Positions 15,809-24,774 of a stretch of DNA of 64,000 nucleotides are shown here, in pieces (the stretch's first letter is position 1; the number at the start of each line of letters is the position of its first letter). This DNA comes from DATAEG01 sp963703085 (GTDB lineage Bacteria > Actinomycetota > Actinomycetes > Mycobacteriales > Jatrophihabitantaceae), in assembly GCA_963703085.1 (NCBI GenBank), contig OY969789.1:744001-808000 (forward strand). The letters are read 5' to 3'. The notes beneath the pieces were generated by a model that had not been told where the DNA came from, ran no database searches, and was given only the letters and a program-made list of their open reading frames with translations. The position numbers and the translations under genes were made by a program.

Positions 15809-17470
15809 TCACGCGGCCTTCAGGTGCGTGAGCACCACGAGGACTGCAGTGTTGTAGGTCGTCGGCAGCGTGTACGGATCCGACGCCGAGGGCCAACCGG
15901 TGAAGTGGTTGGTCCGGAACAGCCCCCAGCTGCCGCCGTAGTACATCAGGATGACCGGCACCTGGGTGAACATGACCTGCTCCAACTTGTGCGCGGCGCT
16001 CGTCTGGGCGGTCATATCGGTCGCCGCCGCCAATGCGGCGAGCGACTGGTCCACCGACGGGTCCTTGAAGCGCTGGAAGTTGTTCACCGTCGGGGTCTTG
16101 ATCGGTGCCGCGAACGAGCTGTTCAGGGCGTTGTTGAAGTCTTTGTAGACATCGCCGGTGCCGCCGTAACCGCCGAAGGCGACATCGAAGGTGCCGTTCT
16201 GGATCTGCTGGGTGTACGCGGCGGCCTGCGGGAGATCCAAATTCACCTTGATCCCAACGGCCGAGAGCTCCTGCGCCACCTCTTTCGCCGCGGCGACCCA
16301 GTCGGTGTAGCCCACCGGCGCGACGATCGTCATGGTGAACTGCTTGCCGTTCTTCACCAGCTTGCCGCCCTGCGAGGTGTAGCCGGCCTGCGTGAACGCC
16401 TGCTTGGCCCCGGCGAGGTCCTGGCCCACCACCCCTTGGTTCGGGATGCTCGGGTCGAGGTACTTCTGCAAGTTGGGCAGGATGAGGCCGGACTGGCTGG
16501 CCGGCCCGGTGTAACCGTTCACCGCCTTCTGCGCGATGGTCTGCCGGTTCAGTGCCAGCGAGATGCCCTTGCGGACGTTGACATCCGTGTACGGCGCCTT
16601 GGTCAGGTTGGGGTAGAGCCCGATGGTGCCGCCCGGCGGGAACCAGTACACGTTGTGCTTCGGGTCCTTGTTGACGTAGGTCTTCTTCACGTCGGGCAAG
16701 AAGCTGTACGCCCAGTCGAACTTGCCGGCGCTCACGTCCAACTGGTTGGTGCTGGCATTCGTCGACTGAGCCGGGTAGACCACCGTCTTCGGGACGATCT
16801 TGTCGGCCTGCCAGTACTTGTCGTTCTTCTTCAGCTGATACTGCGTGTCGGCGTACTTGTCGAGGACGTACGGCCCTGTCCCCACCGGCTTCTCGTTGGT
16901 GTACTTGACCGGATCGGTGACCGACGACCACAGGTGCTCGGGCACGATCGGCACCTGGGAGATGGTGTTCGCCGCGGGCACATTGGCCGACTTCAGCTTG
17001 ACGGTGAAGTCGGAGCCCGAGGCCGAGACCGATGCGATGAAGGACCAGGCGCCGGTGGTGTCCAGACCCGGGAACTTCTTCAGGAGATTGAAGGTGAACA
17101 GCACGTCCTGTGCGGTGAAGTCCTTGCCGTCACTCCACTTGACGCCCTGCCGGATCGAGAAGTCCAGGGTGCTCGCGTCCGGCGTCTTGAAGCCGGTGGC
17201 CAGGAACGGCTGGTAGCTGCCGTCGACCTGGCTCGGGATCTCCAGTGGTTCATAGATGAGCCGGGCACCGCCGAGCTGGGTGGTGTTGAACGGATTGAAG
17301 TTCTTGATGAGCGTCGGGTTACCGAGGTCGCCCTGGATGGTGAGGACGTCGGAACTGCCACCGCCCTTGGTGTCGTTCGCCGAGCCCTTACAGGCAGCGA
17401 GCCCGGTCGTGGTCAGAGCGGCGATCGCCACACCCGCCAAGACGGTTCGGATGCGTAGTTGGCGTGTCAT
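15809..17470 (-). CDS. Extracellular solute-binding lipoprotein, family 5 (SBP_bac_5), glycan operon
   Basis: 553 residues; lipobox LAAC with Cys27. The family-5 core is seen in LDFSIRQGVKWSDGKDFTAQDVLFTF (residues ~110-135) and the VGTGPYVLDKY region. These proteins bind peptides, nickel or oligosaccharides; here the flanking GH39 and GH144-like genes and a LacI regulator favour an oligosaccharide. The start overlaps the GH39 stop by 4 bases. Confidence 0.92.
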   Translation of the reverse strand: MTRQLRIRTVLAGVAIAALTTTGLAACKGSANDTKGGGSSDVLTIQGDLGNPTLIKNFNPFNTTQLGGARLIYEPLEIPSQVDGSYQPFLATGFKTPDASTLDFSIRQGVKWSDGKDFTAQDVLFTFNLLKKFPGLDTTGAWSFIASVSASGSDFTVKLKSANVPAANTISQVPIVPEHLWSSVTDPVKYTNEKPVGTGPYVLDKYADTQYQLKKNDKYWQADKIVPKTVVYPAQSTNASTNQLDVSAGKFDWAYSFLPDVKKTYVNKDPKHNVYWFPPGGTIGLYPNLTKAPYTDVNVRKGISLALNRQTIAQKAVNGYTGPASQSGLILPNLQKYLDPSIPNQGVVGQDLAGAKQAFTQAGYTSQGGKLVKNGKQFTMTIVAPVGYTDWVAAAKEVAQELSAVGIKVNLDLPQAAAYTQQIQNGTFDVAFGGYGGTGDVYKDFNNALNSSFAAPIKTPTVNNFQRFKDPSVDQSLAALAAATDMTAQTSAAHKLEQVMFTQVPVILMYYGGSWGLFRTNHFTGWPSASDPYTLPTTYNTAVLVVLTHLKAA

Positions 17471-19353
17471 CGTGAACTCTCCTCATCGTTCCCGGCGGCG
17501 TTCGGGCCGGTGGACAAACGGATCCGGGCGATGCCCGGCATGGGTAGTGCGAAGTCGAGTGCGGCGGTCCCGTCCGAGACGGCGACGTCTGCCAGTTGCT
17601 CCTCGTCGAGACGGTCGGCGGCGCGCAGCTGCTCCCACAGCGCCGGGTCCGGCCAGTCCACGCCCTCGGGGTAGCCGGCCAGGATGTTGGAATGGGTCGC
17701 ATCGACCCGAGCCAGGGTGACGGTGTGAGCAGCGTCGTCCAGTCCGGCGATGCGCAGCTGAATGTGCCGGTCCAGCCGCGGATCGCCGCCGGTGAGCTGC
17801 CCGTTGATCGTGCCGTTCCACACCAGCACGTCCACCGTGCCGTCCGCGTGCCGGGCGGCCAAGGTCTGCACCAACACGTCCGCGCCGTCTCCGCTCACGT
17901 CCCGGGCGAGCAGCTGGTCGCCCAGGTGTGCGGCCAGGTGCACGGCCCAGTAGCGCGGCTTGCGCAGGTTGCCCACGGTGAGCAGGCCGAAGCCGTTGTG
18001 GAACAGCTTCGGCGGGCGGCCCAGCTCCTCGAAGTGATCGCTGATCACCCAATAGGCAAGGGCATCCATCCGGTTCTGCACCCCGGCGAACCCGCTGAGC
18101 ACGAACGGACCGCCGATCACACCGTCGTGGATCGGCCCGAAGTGCGTCGAGCCCACGCCCCATTCGGTCCACCAGATGGGTGACTTGTCGAAACCGTGTC
18201 GCAGCAGCGCCGGCCCGACGTCGAGCGGGATGTTGCCGTAGGTGTGCGACGTAGCGAAGTCCAGCGGGAGGCCGTTCGCCTCGGCGAATTCCGCGAGCGC
18301 CTCGACCCACTCCGCCGCGGCCGTGGACGGGCCACCCACCGGCAGCCGCTCGTCCACGCTCTTCACCGCTGCGGCGGCTTCGGCGTAGAGCCGGAAGTAG
18401 TCGTCCTGCGTGCCGGTCCAGAACACCTCGAGGTTCGGCTCGTTCCACACCTCGAAGCCCCAGCGCAGTACCTCGTCGATGCCGTACCGATCGACGAGAT
18501 GTCCGGCCAGCTCGGCCACCACCGAGCGCCACTCCGACCAGTCCTTGGGCGGCGAGATCAGGCCGCGGTAGGTGAAGACGCTCTGGGTGGGATCGGCCGC
18601 CAACGCCTCGGGCATGAACGACAGCTCGACGATCGGCCGCACGCCGAGCTGCAGGATCGTGTCGTACAGCCGGTCGACGATGGTGAAGTCAAACCGCAGG
18701 GTGCCGTCGTCGGCGCGGCTCACCAGCTTGTTGTCGTCGTGCAGGATGGCGTGGGCGCGGACGTGCGTGACACCGAGATCGTCATGAGCGCGGCGCAGTG
18801 CCTCGGCGAACTCCGTGCCGATGTCGTGCCCGTGCTCGTCCGGGCCGAACATCAGCTGGGTGAGCCGCTCCGAACCGACCATGTGCCACACCCGGTGCAG
18901 CTCACCGGTCACCGCCGCCGCGTCCACGGCGATATGCACCGGTGCGGCGGGGTCGGCGCTGATCTCGCCGGTGACCGGGTCCGACCAGTTCCACGCCGGG
19001 AACTCGGCTCCGGTCACCGCGCCCACTCGGTAGGTGTACGTCGTGCCGGCGCTCAGCCCGGTGTCGGCGAACTCGCAGCCCGGCACTGCAGGCACGTCGC
19101 TGCCGCCGTGCGCCACGATGTGCGGCTCGCCGGCTCCGGCAGTGCGCTCGACGAGGTATCCGGCCGCGCCGAGGACCGGTGCCCAGCTGAGCAGCACGTA
19201 GCCGCTTCGCGGCAATGCGACGACGTCGGCCGGGGCGGGCAGGGCGGTGCTGGGGTCCGCACTGGCGGTGTCGGTCAACCGCCGGTAGATGCGCTGCTCC
19301 CAGTCGGCCCGGGCATCCCGCGCCACGTCTGCGTCGGGTGGAAGTGGGGTCAT
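17467..19353 (-). CDS. GH39-family glycoside hydrolase (beta-xylosidase-like)
   Basis: 628 residues from ATG 19353 (GGGAG seven bases upstream), overlapping the lacI stop as ATGA; a 19-residue extension to 19410 is less likely. Domains: a fibronectin III-like region (~30-130, GYVLLSWAPVLGAAGYLVERT ... GTTYTYRV), then a TIM barrel (~150-500) with the acid/base Glu in WGFEVWNEPNL and the nucleophile Glu in IWWTEWG, then a beta-sandwich. GH39 includes beta-xylosidases and alpha-L-iduronidases. No signal peptide, so it acts on imported oligosaccharides. Placed second in the LacI operon, before the uptake system. Confidence 0.88.
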   Translation of the reverse strand: MTPLPPDADVARDARADWEQRIYRRLTDTASADPSTALPAPADVVALPRSGYVLLSWAPVLGAAGYLVERTAGAGEPHIVAHGGSDVPAVPGCEFADTGLSAGTTYTYRVGAVTGAEFPAWNWSDPVTGEISADPAAPVHIAVDAAAVTGELHRVWHMVGSERLTQLMFGPDEHGHDIGTEFAEALRRAHDDLGVTHVRAHAILHDDNKLVSRADDGTLRFDFTIVDRLYDTILQLGVRPIVELSFMPEALAADPTQSVFTYRGLISPPKDWSEWRSVVAELAGHLVDRYGIDEVLRWGFEVWNEPNLEVFWTGTQDDYFRLYAEAAAAVKSVDERLPVGGPSTAAAEWVEALAEFAEANGLPLDFATSHTYGNIPLDVGPALLRHGFDKSPIWWTEWGVGSTHFGPIHDGVIGGPFVLSGFAGVQNRMDALAYWVISDHFEELGRPPKLFHNGFGLLTVGNLRKPRYWAVHLAAHLGDQLLARDVSGDGADVLVQTLAARHADGTVDVLVWNGTINGQLTGGDPRLDRHIQLRIAGLDDAAHTVTLARVDATHSNILAGYPEGVDWPDPALWEQLRAADRLDEEQLADVAVSDGTAALDFALPMPGIARIRLSTGPNAAGNDEESSR

Positions 19354-20429
19354 CGGGTTCTCCCTGCTCGCGATGTCCCGGCCTTGGTCGTAGCGCCGGT
19401 GCCGCGGCATCCGCAGCTGCGCCGGATCACGACCGTCGTCGGCAGGGTGAGGGCGCGGCGTGACTCGTCCGGGTCGCGCAGCCGGTCCAGCAGGGCGCGC
19501 ACGGCTTCCTCACCGATCTGGCGCATCGGCTGCCGCACCGTGGTCAGCGCGGGCCGGACGTGGCGCGAGGACGCGATGTCGTCGAAGCCGGACACCGCTA
19601 CATCTCCGGGGACGCGCAATTTGGCCTCCCGGAGCACGTTCAGTCCGCCGATCGCCATCTCGTCGTTGCCGAAGAGCACCGCGCGGGGCGGCCGACGGCG
19701 CTGCGCGAGCACCTCCCGCAATGCCCGGTCACCACCCGACTCGGTGAACCCGCCGTGCGCATCGGGCGCGGTGGGGACGTCCAGGCCGGCATCGCGCAGG
19801 GCGTCGCAGAATCCGGCGAAGCGTTCGACCGAGTCCGGCGACTGCGGCGGGCCGGCCACGAAGGCAATGTCGCGATAACGGTGCACGGCGAGGAAGTGCC
19901 GGGTCAGCTCTTCGGTGCCGCCGCGGTTGTCCGCGCACACGACGTCGAATTTGCGCCGGGACGACAGCGAGGCGATGACCACGACGGGGGTGGTCCGGGC
20001 CAGTTCGACCAAGTCGCGGTCGGACAGGCTGCGTGCGGTGACCACCAGACCGTCGACCTTGCTGGCGACTGCCCGGGCCAACTCCGCGCCGTGCGCACTG
20101 TGCGTCGACGCGATGAGAACGGCATCACCGGCGAGGGTCGCGGCGCGCTCCGCTCCCCGGATGACCTGGTCGACGAAGAGTGGCGATTCGCTTTCGGCAT
20201 CGGCGTCCTTGCCGAGGTCCGGGAAGAGCAGTCCCACGATGCCGAATCGCCGTTCGGCGAGACCGCGGGCCGACCCGTTGGGGATCCAGCCCAACTCCCC
20301 CGCCACGTCCAAGACTCGTTTCCGGGTCGGCTCGGAGAAGCCGCGACCGTCGCGCATCACCCGGGACACTGTCGCGGTGGAGACGCCGCTGCGGCGGGCT
20401 ACCTCGTAGATGGTCGATCGCTCTGGCAC
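19350..20429 (-). CDS. LacI-family transcriptional repressor
   Basis: The GTG at 20429 is preferred (GGGAGG four bases upstream); the frame also offers a GTG at 20441, which would use the ribosome site as codons. The helix-turn-helix TIYEVARRSGVSTATVSRVMRDGRGFSEPTRKRVLDVA is at the N-terminus with the hinge ARGLAERR, then a periplasmic-binding-like sugar domain ending IRRSCGCRG, a C-terminal Cys motif common in LacI/GalR proteins. First gene of the operon, overlapping GH39. It should bind the two operators at 20447-20477 and lift repression when an oligosaccharide breakdown product accumulates. Confidence 0.95.
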   Translation of the reverse strand: MPERSTIYEVARRSGVSTATVSRVMRDGRGFSEPTRKRVLDVAGELGWIPNGSARGLAERRFGIVGLLFPDLGKDADAESESPLFVDQVIRGAERAATLAGDAVLIASTHSAHGAELARAVASKVDGLVVTARSLSDRDLVELARTTPVVVIASLSSRRKFDVVCADNRGGTEELTRHFLAVHRYRDIAFVAGPPQSPDSVERFAGFCDALRDAGLDVPTAPDAHGGFTESGGDRALREVLAQRRRPPRAVLFGNDEMAIGGLNVLREAKLRVPGDVAVSGFDDIASSRHVRPALTTVRQPMRQIGEEAVRALLDRLRDPDESRRALTLPTTVVIRRSCGCRGTGATTKAGTSRAGRTR

Positions 20430-20446
20430 GGCACCTCCCACCTGCT

Positions 20447-20462
20447 ACGTAACCGGTTACGT
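20447..20462. promoter_or_regulatory. LacI operator 1 (perfect 16-base palindrome)
   Basis: ACGTAACCGGTTACGT is a perfect palindrome with the central CG and flanking TAA/TTA of LacI/GalR operators. It lies 18 bases upstream of the chosen lacI start, where a bound repressor would block its promoter. Confidence 0.85.
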
Positions 20463-20465
20463 TGA

Positions 20466-20477
20466 GTAACCGCTTAC
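20466..20477. promoter_or_regulatory. LacI operator 2
   Basis: GTAACCGCTTAC, a near-palindrome with the same half-sites (one mismatch pair beside the CG). Its centre is 17 bases from that of operator 1, so two repressor dimers could bind side by side. It also lies within reach of the divergent MFS gene at 20675, about 200 bases away. Confidence 0.75.
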
Positions 20478-20674
20478 GTAACCACCCGGCCAACCACGTG
20501 TCAACGGTCCGCGCGACACCGCGTGGGCAGTGCGAGGGTGTGACCTGTAAGAGCGACCGGCACCGTGCGTCCGGCTATGTCGCATTCAGCCGCCCGCCGT
20601 ACTCCCCGCACCTCCGGGCGAGTTGGATGGCAGCGAAAGGCAACCGCATCGAATGATGGGACGTACCGCACCCG

Positions 20675-21940
20675 ATGGCGCACCCGCCGTTCTCCGCCGC
20701 CGCCGACGGAGGCTCCCCGGACGGCCCGACTCTCCGATCCATGGCGCCGTCGGTCTTCCTGCCCGCGTTGGTGTACGAGATCGGCAACGGGGCGATCGCT
20801 CCGGTCATCGCACTCACTGCCCTGCACCTGGGTGCTTCGCCGGGGACTGCGGGTTACCTGTTGGCGTTGCTCGGTGTCGGGCAGATCCTCGGCGACGTCC
20901 CCGCCGCGGCGCTCGCCGACCGGCTCGGCGACCGGCGCGCGATGGTGCTCGCGGCCGGCATCGCCGTAACCGCCTTGTTCTGCTGCGCGATCGCGCCTGC
21001 GCTGCCTGTCCTCGGCCTGGCGCTGATCGTGGTCGGGATGTCCAACTCGACGTTCTACCTGGCCCGAATGGCGTACCTGTCTGACGTCGCACCGGTCGGC
21101 TTGCGGGCCAGGGCGATGTCGACGCTGGGCGGCTCGCATCGCATCGGGCTGTTCATCGGCCCGTTCGTCGGTGCGGCAGCCATCAGCCTCACGTCACTGC
21201 GCGCCGCATACGTCGTGGCGATGGTGGCGGCCGCGTCGGCCGGGCTGCTGCTAATGCTCATCCCCGACGTGGCGGTGGGCGCAAACCAGCCGGTGTCGAT
21301 CCGTGGCGGGGTCACCTCCGGGCAGATGCTGCGCAGCCACCTCCGGTTGTTCGCGACCCTGGGCCTGGTGCTCCTCGCCGTCGGCGCGGTGCGCGCCGCT
21401 CGACAGACGGTGTTGCCGTTGTGGGCCGAGCACCTGGGCCTGAGCGCAGCGACCACCAGCCTGATCTTCGGCATAGCCAGCGCCGTAGACATGGCGCTGT
21501 TCTACCCTTCCGGCAAAGTGATGGATCAGCTCGGCCGGTTGTCCATAGCGCTACCGTCGATGCTCATCCTCGGGATAGCGATGATGGCCTTGCCGCTCAC
21601 CGGCGGGGTGCTCTCGTTGACGATCGTGGCCATGGTGATGAGCTTCGGCAACGGCATCGGTTCCGGCATCATCATGACTCTGGGCGCCGACGTCTCACCT
21701 CTGGACGGCCGGACGAAGTTCCTCGGCATCTGGCGAATTCTGAGTGACTCGGGCAACGCGGCCGGGCCGATCGTCGTGTCCGTGGTGGCCACCGCCGCGA
21801 CCCTCGCCCTGGGCATCGTCACCGTGGGCGCGCTCGGGCCGGTGGCTGCGCTCGGGCTCGCAGTGTTCGTCCCACGCTTCTCTCCCTACGCAACCCGGGG
21901 CTCGACCCGGCGGCACCGGGCCGTGCCCACGCAGCCGTGA
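20675..21940 (+). CDS. MFS transporter
   Basis: 421 residues, 12 predicted helices. The loop 2-3 motif GDVPAAALADRLGDRRAMVLAAG matches the MFS G-x-L-a-D-r-x-G-r-r/k consensus, and the second half repeats it as YPSGKVMDQLGRLS. Divergent from lacI, with the operators ~200 bases upstream, so it may belong to the same sugar regulon, but no direct evidence links them. The N-terminus could start at the ATG encoding MAPSVFLPAL (20741); the first 22 residues are polar. Confidence 0.85.
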   Translation: MAHPPFSAAADGGSPDGPTLRSMAPSVFLPALVYEIGNGAIAPVIALTALHLGASPGTAGYLLALLGVGQILGDVPAAALADRLGDRRAMVLAAGIAVTALFCCAIAPALPVLGLALIVVGMSNSTFYLARMAYLSDVAPVGLRARAMSTLGGSHRIGLFIGPFVGAAAISLTSLRAAYVVAMVAAASAGLLLMLIPDVAVGANQPVSIRGGVTSGQMLRSHLRLFATLGLVLLAVGAVRAARQTVLPLWAEHLGLSAATTSLIFGIASAVDMALFYPSGKVMDQLGRLSIALPSMLILGIAMMALPLTGGVLSLTIVAMVMSFGNGIGSGIIMTLGADVSPLDGRTKFLGIWRILSDSGNAAGPIVVSVVATAATLALGIVTVGALGPVAALGLAVFVPRFSPYATRGSTRRHRAVPTQP

Positions 21941-21991
21941 CTGACAATTCCTCATTTGGTGATTGTCCGTTCAACTGTCACACTCTGCGCC

Positions 21992-22258
21992 ATGCGCTCC
22001 TCCGTGGTGGCTGCGATTGCCGGCGTCGTGCTCGTACTCGGCATGGCCACGCCGGCGGAAGCCACCGCGAAACCGCCGGTCTACAAGAACTGCACGGCCA
22101 TGCACAAGAAGTACAAAGGCGGAATCGCCAAGAAGGGCGCGAAGGACAAGCGCAGGGGCGGCGGCCACGCACGGTACAAGCCGTACGTCAACACGGCCTA
22201 CTACACCGCGAACAAGAAGAGTGATGCGGACAAGGACGGCATCGCCTGCGAGCAGTAG
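21992..22258 (+). CDS. Secreted excalibur calcium-binding domain protein
   Basis: 88 residues starting at the ATG 21992 (an upstream in-frame start at 21956 would precede the signal peptide). Signal peptide MRSSVVAAIAGVVLVLGMATPAEA, then a small basic domain with YKNCTAMHKKYKGGI and the C-terminal DADKDGIACEQ: the excalibur D-x-D-x-D-G-x-x-C-E calcium loop with its paired cysteine. Such small proteins are exported and their role is uncertain; they often occur in actinobacteria as single genes or fused to nucleases. Confidence 0.9.
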   Translation: MRSSVVAAIAGVVLVLGMATPAEATAKPPVYKNCTAMHKKYKGGIAKKGAKDKRRGGGHARYKPYVNTAYYTANKKSDADKDGIACEQ

Positions 22259-22415
22259 CTCGCAAGCTTGATCCGGCCCGGCAGCGAACGCGCGGGCAGA
22301 TTCTCAGCCGCGTCGTCACGGGAAGATAGCGACACCTCGCGGCGTTGCACTGCGGGGCAAGCCGCGGACTCAGCCGGCATCCCGCCAAATGTGCGTTTCG
22401 CAGAGGAGATCATCA

Positions 22416-23252
22416 GTGGCAGTCAAGACTTGGTTCATCACCGGCGCATCGCGCGGCTTCGGCCGCGAGTGGACCATCGCCGCGTTGGAGCGAGGCGACA
22501 ACGTCGCCGCGACCGCTCGGTTTACCTCCACGTTGGACGACCTGGTGGACCGCTTCCCCGACACCCTGCTGCCGTTGCAGCTGGATGTCACCGATCGGGA
22601 CGGTGCCTTCGCCGCGGTCGGCAAAGCCCACCAGAAATTCGGCCGCCTGGATGTGGTCGTGAACAACGCCGGCTACGGCCACTTCGGCATGGTCGAGGAA
22701 CTCAGTGAGACTGACGCTCGCGATCAGATCGAGACCAACCTGTTCGGCGCGCTCTGGGTGACCCAGGCGGCACTGCCCTTCCTGCGCGAGCAGGGCTCCG
22801 GGCACATCATCCAGGTGTCCTCGATCGGCGGTATCAGCGCGTTCCCCGTCACCGGCATGTATCACGCATCGAAGTGGGCGCTGGAAGGCATCAGCCAATC
22901 ACTCGCCCACGAGGTGGCCGACTTCGGGATCAACGTGACGCTGATCGAGCCGGGCGGGTTCTCCACCGACTGGGCCGGGCCGTCCTCGCGGCACTCGGCC
23001 GAGTTGCCCGCCTACGACGAGGCACGCGCGAAGGCTCAGCAGTGGCGGGCCAGTCGCAGCGCAACACCAGGCGACCCGGTCGCCACCCGGTCGGCGATCC
23101 TGAAGATCGTCGACGCGGACAAGCCACCGCTGCGGGTGTTCTTCGGCGATGCACCGTTGGGGATTGCCACGGCGGATTACCAGTCGCGGCTGGCAACCTG
23201 GCGAGAGTGGGAGCCGGTCTCGATCGAGGCGCAGGGCCGGAACTCGGCCTGA
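22416..23252 (+). CDS. Short-chain dehydrogenase/reductase (SDR)
   Basis: 278 residues from GTG 22416 with GAGGAG seven bases upstream. Classical SDR: TGASRGFG cofactor motif (residues ~9-16), Asp in LQLDVTD, NNAG, and the catalytic Ser (SSIGG), Tyr and Lys (YHASK) set. The longer C-terminus is like that of the oxidoreductases annotated as ketoacyl reductase-like proteins. NAD(P)H-dependent, substrate unknown. It is convergent with zwf, 8 bases apart. Confidence 0.92.
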   Translation: MAVKTWFITGASRGFGREWTIAALERGDNVAATARFTSTLDDLVDRFPDTLLPLQLDVTDRDGAFAAVGKAHQKFGRLDVVVNNAGYGHFGMVEELSETDARDQIETNLFGALWVTQAALPFLREQGSGHIIQVSSIGGISAFPVTGMYHASKWALEGISQSLAHEVADFGINVTLIEPGGFSTDWAGPSSRHSAELPAYDEARAKAQQWRASRSATPGDPVATRSAILKIVDADKPPLRVFFGDAPLGIATADYQSRLATWREWEPVSIEAQGRNSA

Positions 23253-23260
23253 GCGCAGCG

Positions 23261-24688
23261 CTACTGGCCGAGCAGCCAGCGGCCCGGCTTGGCCAGCGCA
23301 CGGGCTCGGGTCGGACCCCAGGAGCCGGGCTGGTAGGTCGCGAGGCGTGGCCGGTTGCTCAGCAGTGGTTCGGCAACCTTCCACACCGCGGCCAGCCCGT
23401 CCGGCCGGGTGAACAGGGATCGGTCGCCGAGCAGGACGTCATGGATGAGCCGGGTGTACGGCGGTAACGGGTCCGAGTCGGGCAGGTCTGCCAGTCGGAT
23501 GCGGGTGCTGGCGACGTCGAGGTCGATCTCCGGCCCCGGCTTCTTGACCACGAGGGAAAGGTCGATCTCGCCCGCCCCGGACAGCGAGAACGAGAGCACG
23601 TTCGACTCCGGCGGCAGCGCGGTGACCGGTCCGACCGGCTCACGAAGAATGATGCTGACCCGCTGCTCACTGGCCGCCATCCGCTTCCCGGTCCGCAGCA
23701 GGAACGGCACGCCGCGCCAGCGAGCGTTGTCGATCCACAACCGAGCGGCGACGAACGTGTCCATTCGCGATCGTGCCGCGACGCCGGGGACATCGCGGTA
23801 GCCGGCGAACTGGCCCAGCACGACTTCCTTCGGATCCAGCGGCCGGAATGCCTTGATGACCTTCTCCCGGGCGGCCTGCAGGTCGTCCGCAGCCAGACTG
23901 ACCGGTGGCTCCATCGCGACCTCGGCGGCGACCTGGAACAGGTGTGTCACCAACATGTCCAGGACCGCCCCGGTGGAGTCGTAGAACACCGAACGATCGG
24001 TGATGCCGAGTCGCTCCGGGACGTCGATCTGCACCGACTCGATGTACGTGCGGTCCCACATGGCGGAGAACAACCCGTTGCCGAAGCGCAGCAGGTGCAG
24101 GTCCTGCGTCGCTTCCTTCCCCAGGAAGTGGTCGATCCGATAGACCTGCTTCTCGTCGAGCACCGAGTGCACCACCCGGTCAAGCGCCCGAAAATTCTCC
24201 GGTGATGTGCCGAACGGCTTCTCATAGACGACTCGCGATCCCCTTGCCAGCCCGTGCCCGCCCAACGCCTTGGTGAGCTCGGTGAACGCCACCGGAGGCA
24301 CCGCGAAGTAGTGCACCAGCTGGGCCCGCTGGCCGAGCTTCTTGCGCGCATGCGCCAGGACATCGAGCAAGCTGCCGGGATCGTCGGAACCGAAGCCGCC
24401 GCCGGCGAACAGTAACCGGTCGGCGAACTTCTTCCAGGAGGCCGCCTCGGGACGCGGACCGAACTCGCTGAGCACGTCATGGACGTGTGCGCGGAAGTCC
24501 TCGTGGGCGACATCGCCGCGGCCGTTGCCGACGAGCAGCCAATCCTTCGGCAACAGCCCCTCGAGCATCAGCTGGTAGAAGGCGGGCAGCACCATCCGTT
24601 TCGCCAGGTCGCCGGTCGCCCCGAAGAGCACGAATACCGTCGGCCCGGGACGCCCGGACCCGGCCCGCCCCCGCTGCGCAGTTGCCAT
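23261..24688 (-). CDS. zwf: Glucose-6-phosphate 1-dehydrogenase
   Basis: 475 residues. FGATGDLAKR (residues 22-31) is the NADP-binding motif; RIDHFLGKE near 185 is the active-site signature with the catalytic His and Lys. The body WRGVPFLLRTGKRM is typical. Catalyses the first step of the oxidative pentose phosphate path. It is a stand-alone gene without opcA, tal, pgl or gnd nearby, which suggests a second, dedicated copy. It may feed on hexose phosphates released by the RpiR-regulated salvage locus next door, but it is separated from rpiR by 86 bases. Confidence 0.96.
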   Translation of the reverse strand: MATAQRGRAGSGRPGPTVFVLFGATGDLAKRMVLPAFYQLMLEGLLPKDWLLVGNGRGDVAHEDFRAHVHDVLSEFGPRPEAASWKKFADRLLFAGGGFGSDDPGSLLDVLAHARKKLGQRAQLVHYFAVPPVAFTELTKALGGHGLARGSRVVYEKPFGTSPENFRALDRVVHSVLDEKQVYRIDHFLGKEATQDLHLLRFGNGLFSAMWDRTYIESVQIDVPERLGITDRSVFYDSTGAVLDMLVTHLFQVAAEVAMEPPVSLAADDLQAAREKVIKAFRPLDPKEVVLGQFAGYRDVPGVAARSRMDTFVAARLWIDNARWRGVPFLLRTGKRMAASEQRVSIILREPVGPVTALPPESNVLSFSLSGAGEIDLSLVVKKPGPEIDLDVASTRIRLADLPDSDPLPPYTRLIHDVLLGDRSLFTRPDGLAAVWKVAEPLLSNRPRLATYQPGSWGPTRARALAKPGRWLLGQ

Positions 24689-24774
24689 GCCGTCAAGCTA
24701 CGCGGGCGACGAAAGCATGGTCGTCGCAAGGGCACTCACCGGCGGGTCGAGCGGCCCTCGCCTCCCCCGCCGGG

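Noticed and set aside
15824..17458. 544-residue open frame on the plus strand
   Set aside because: Antisense shadow of the SBP_bac_5 lipoprotein, which has clear motifs and lipobox.
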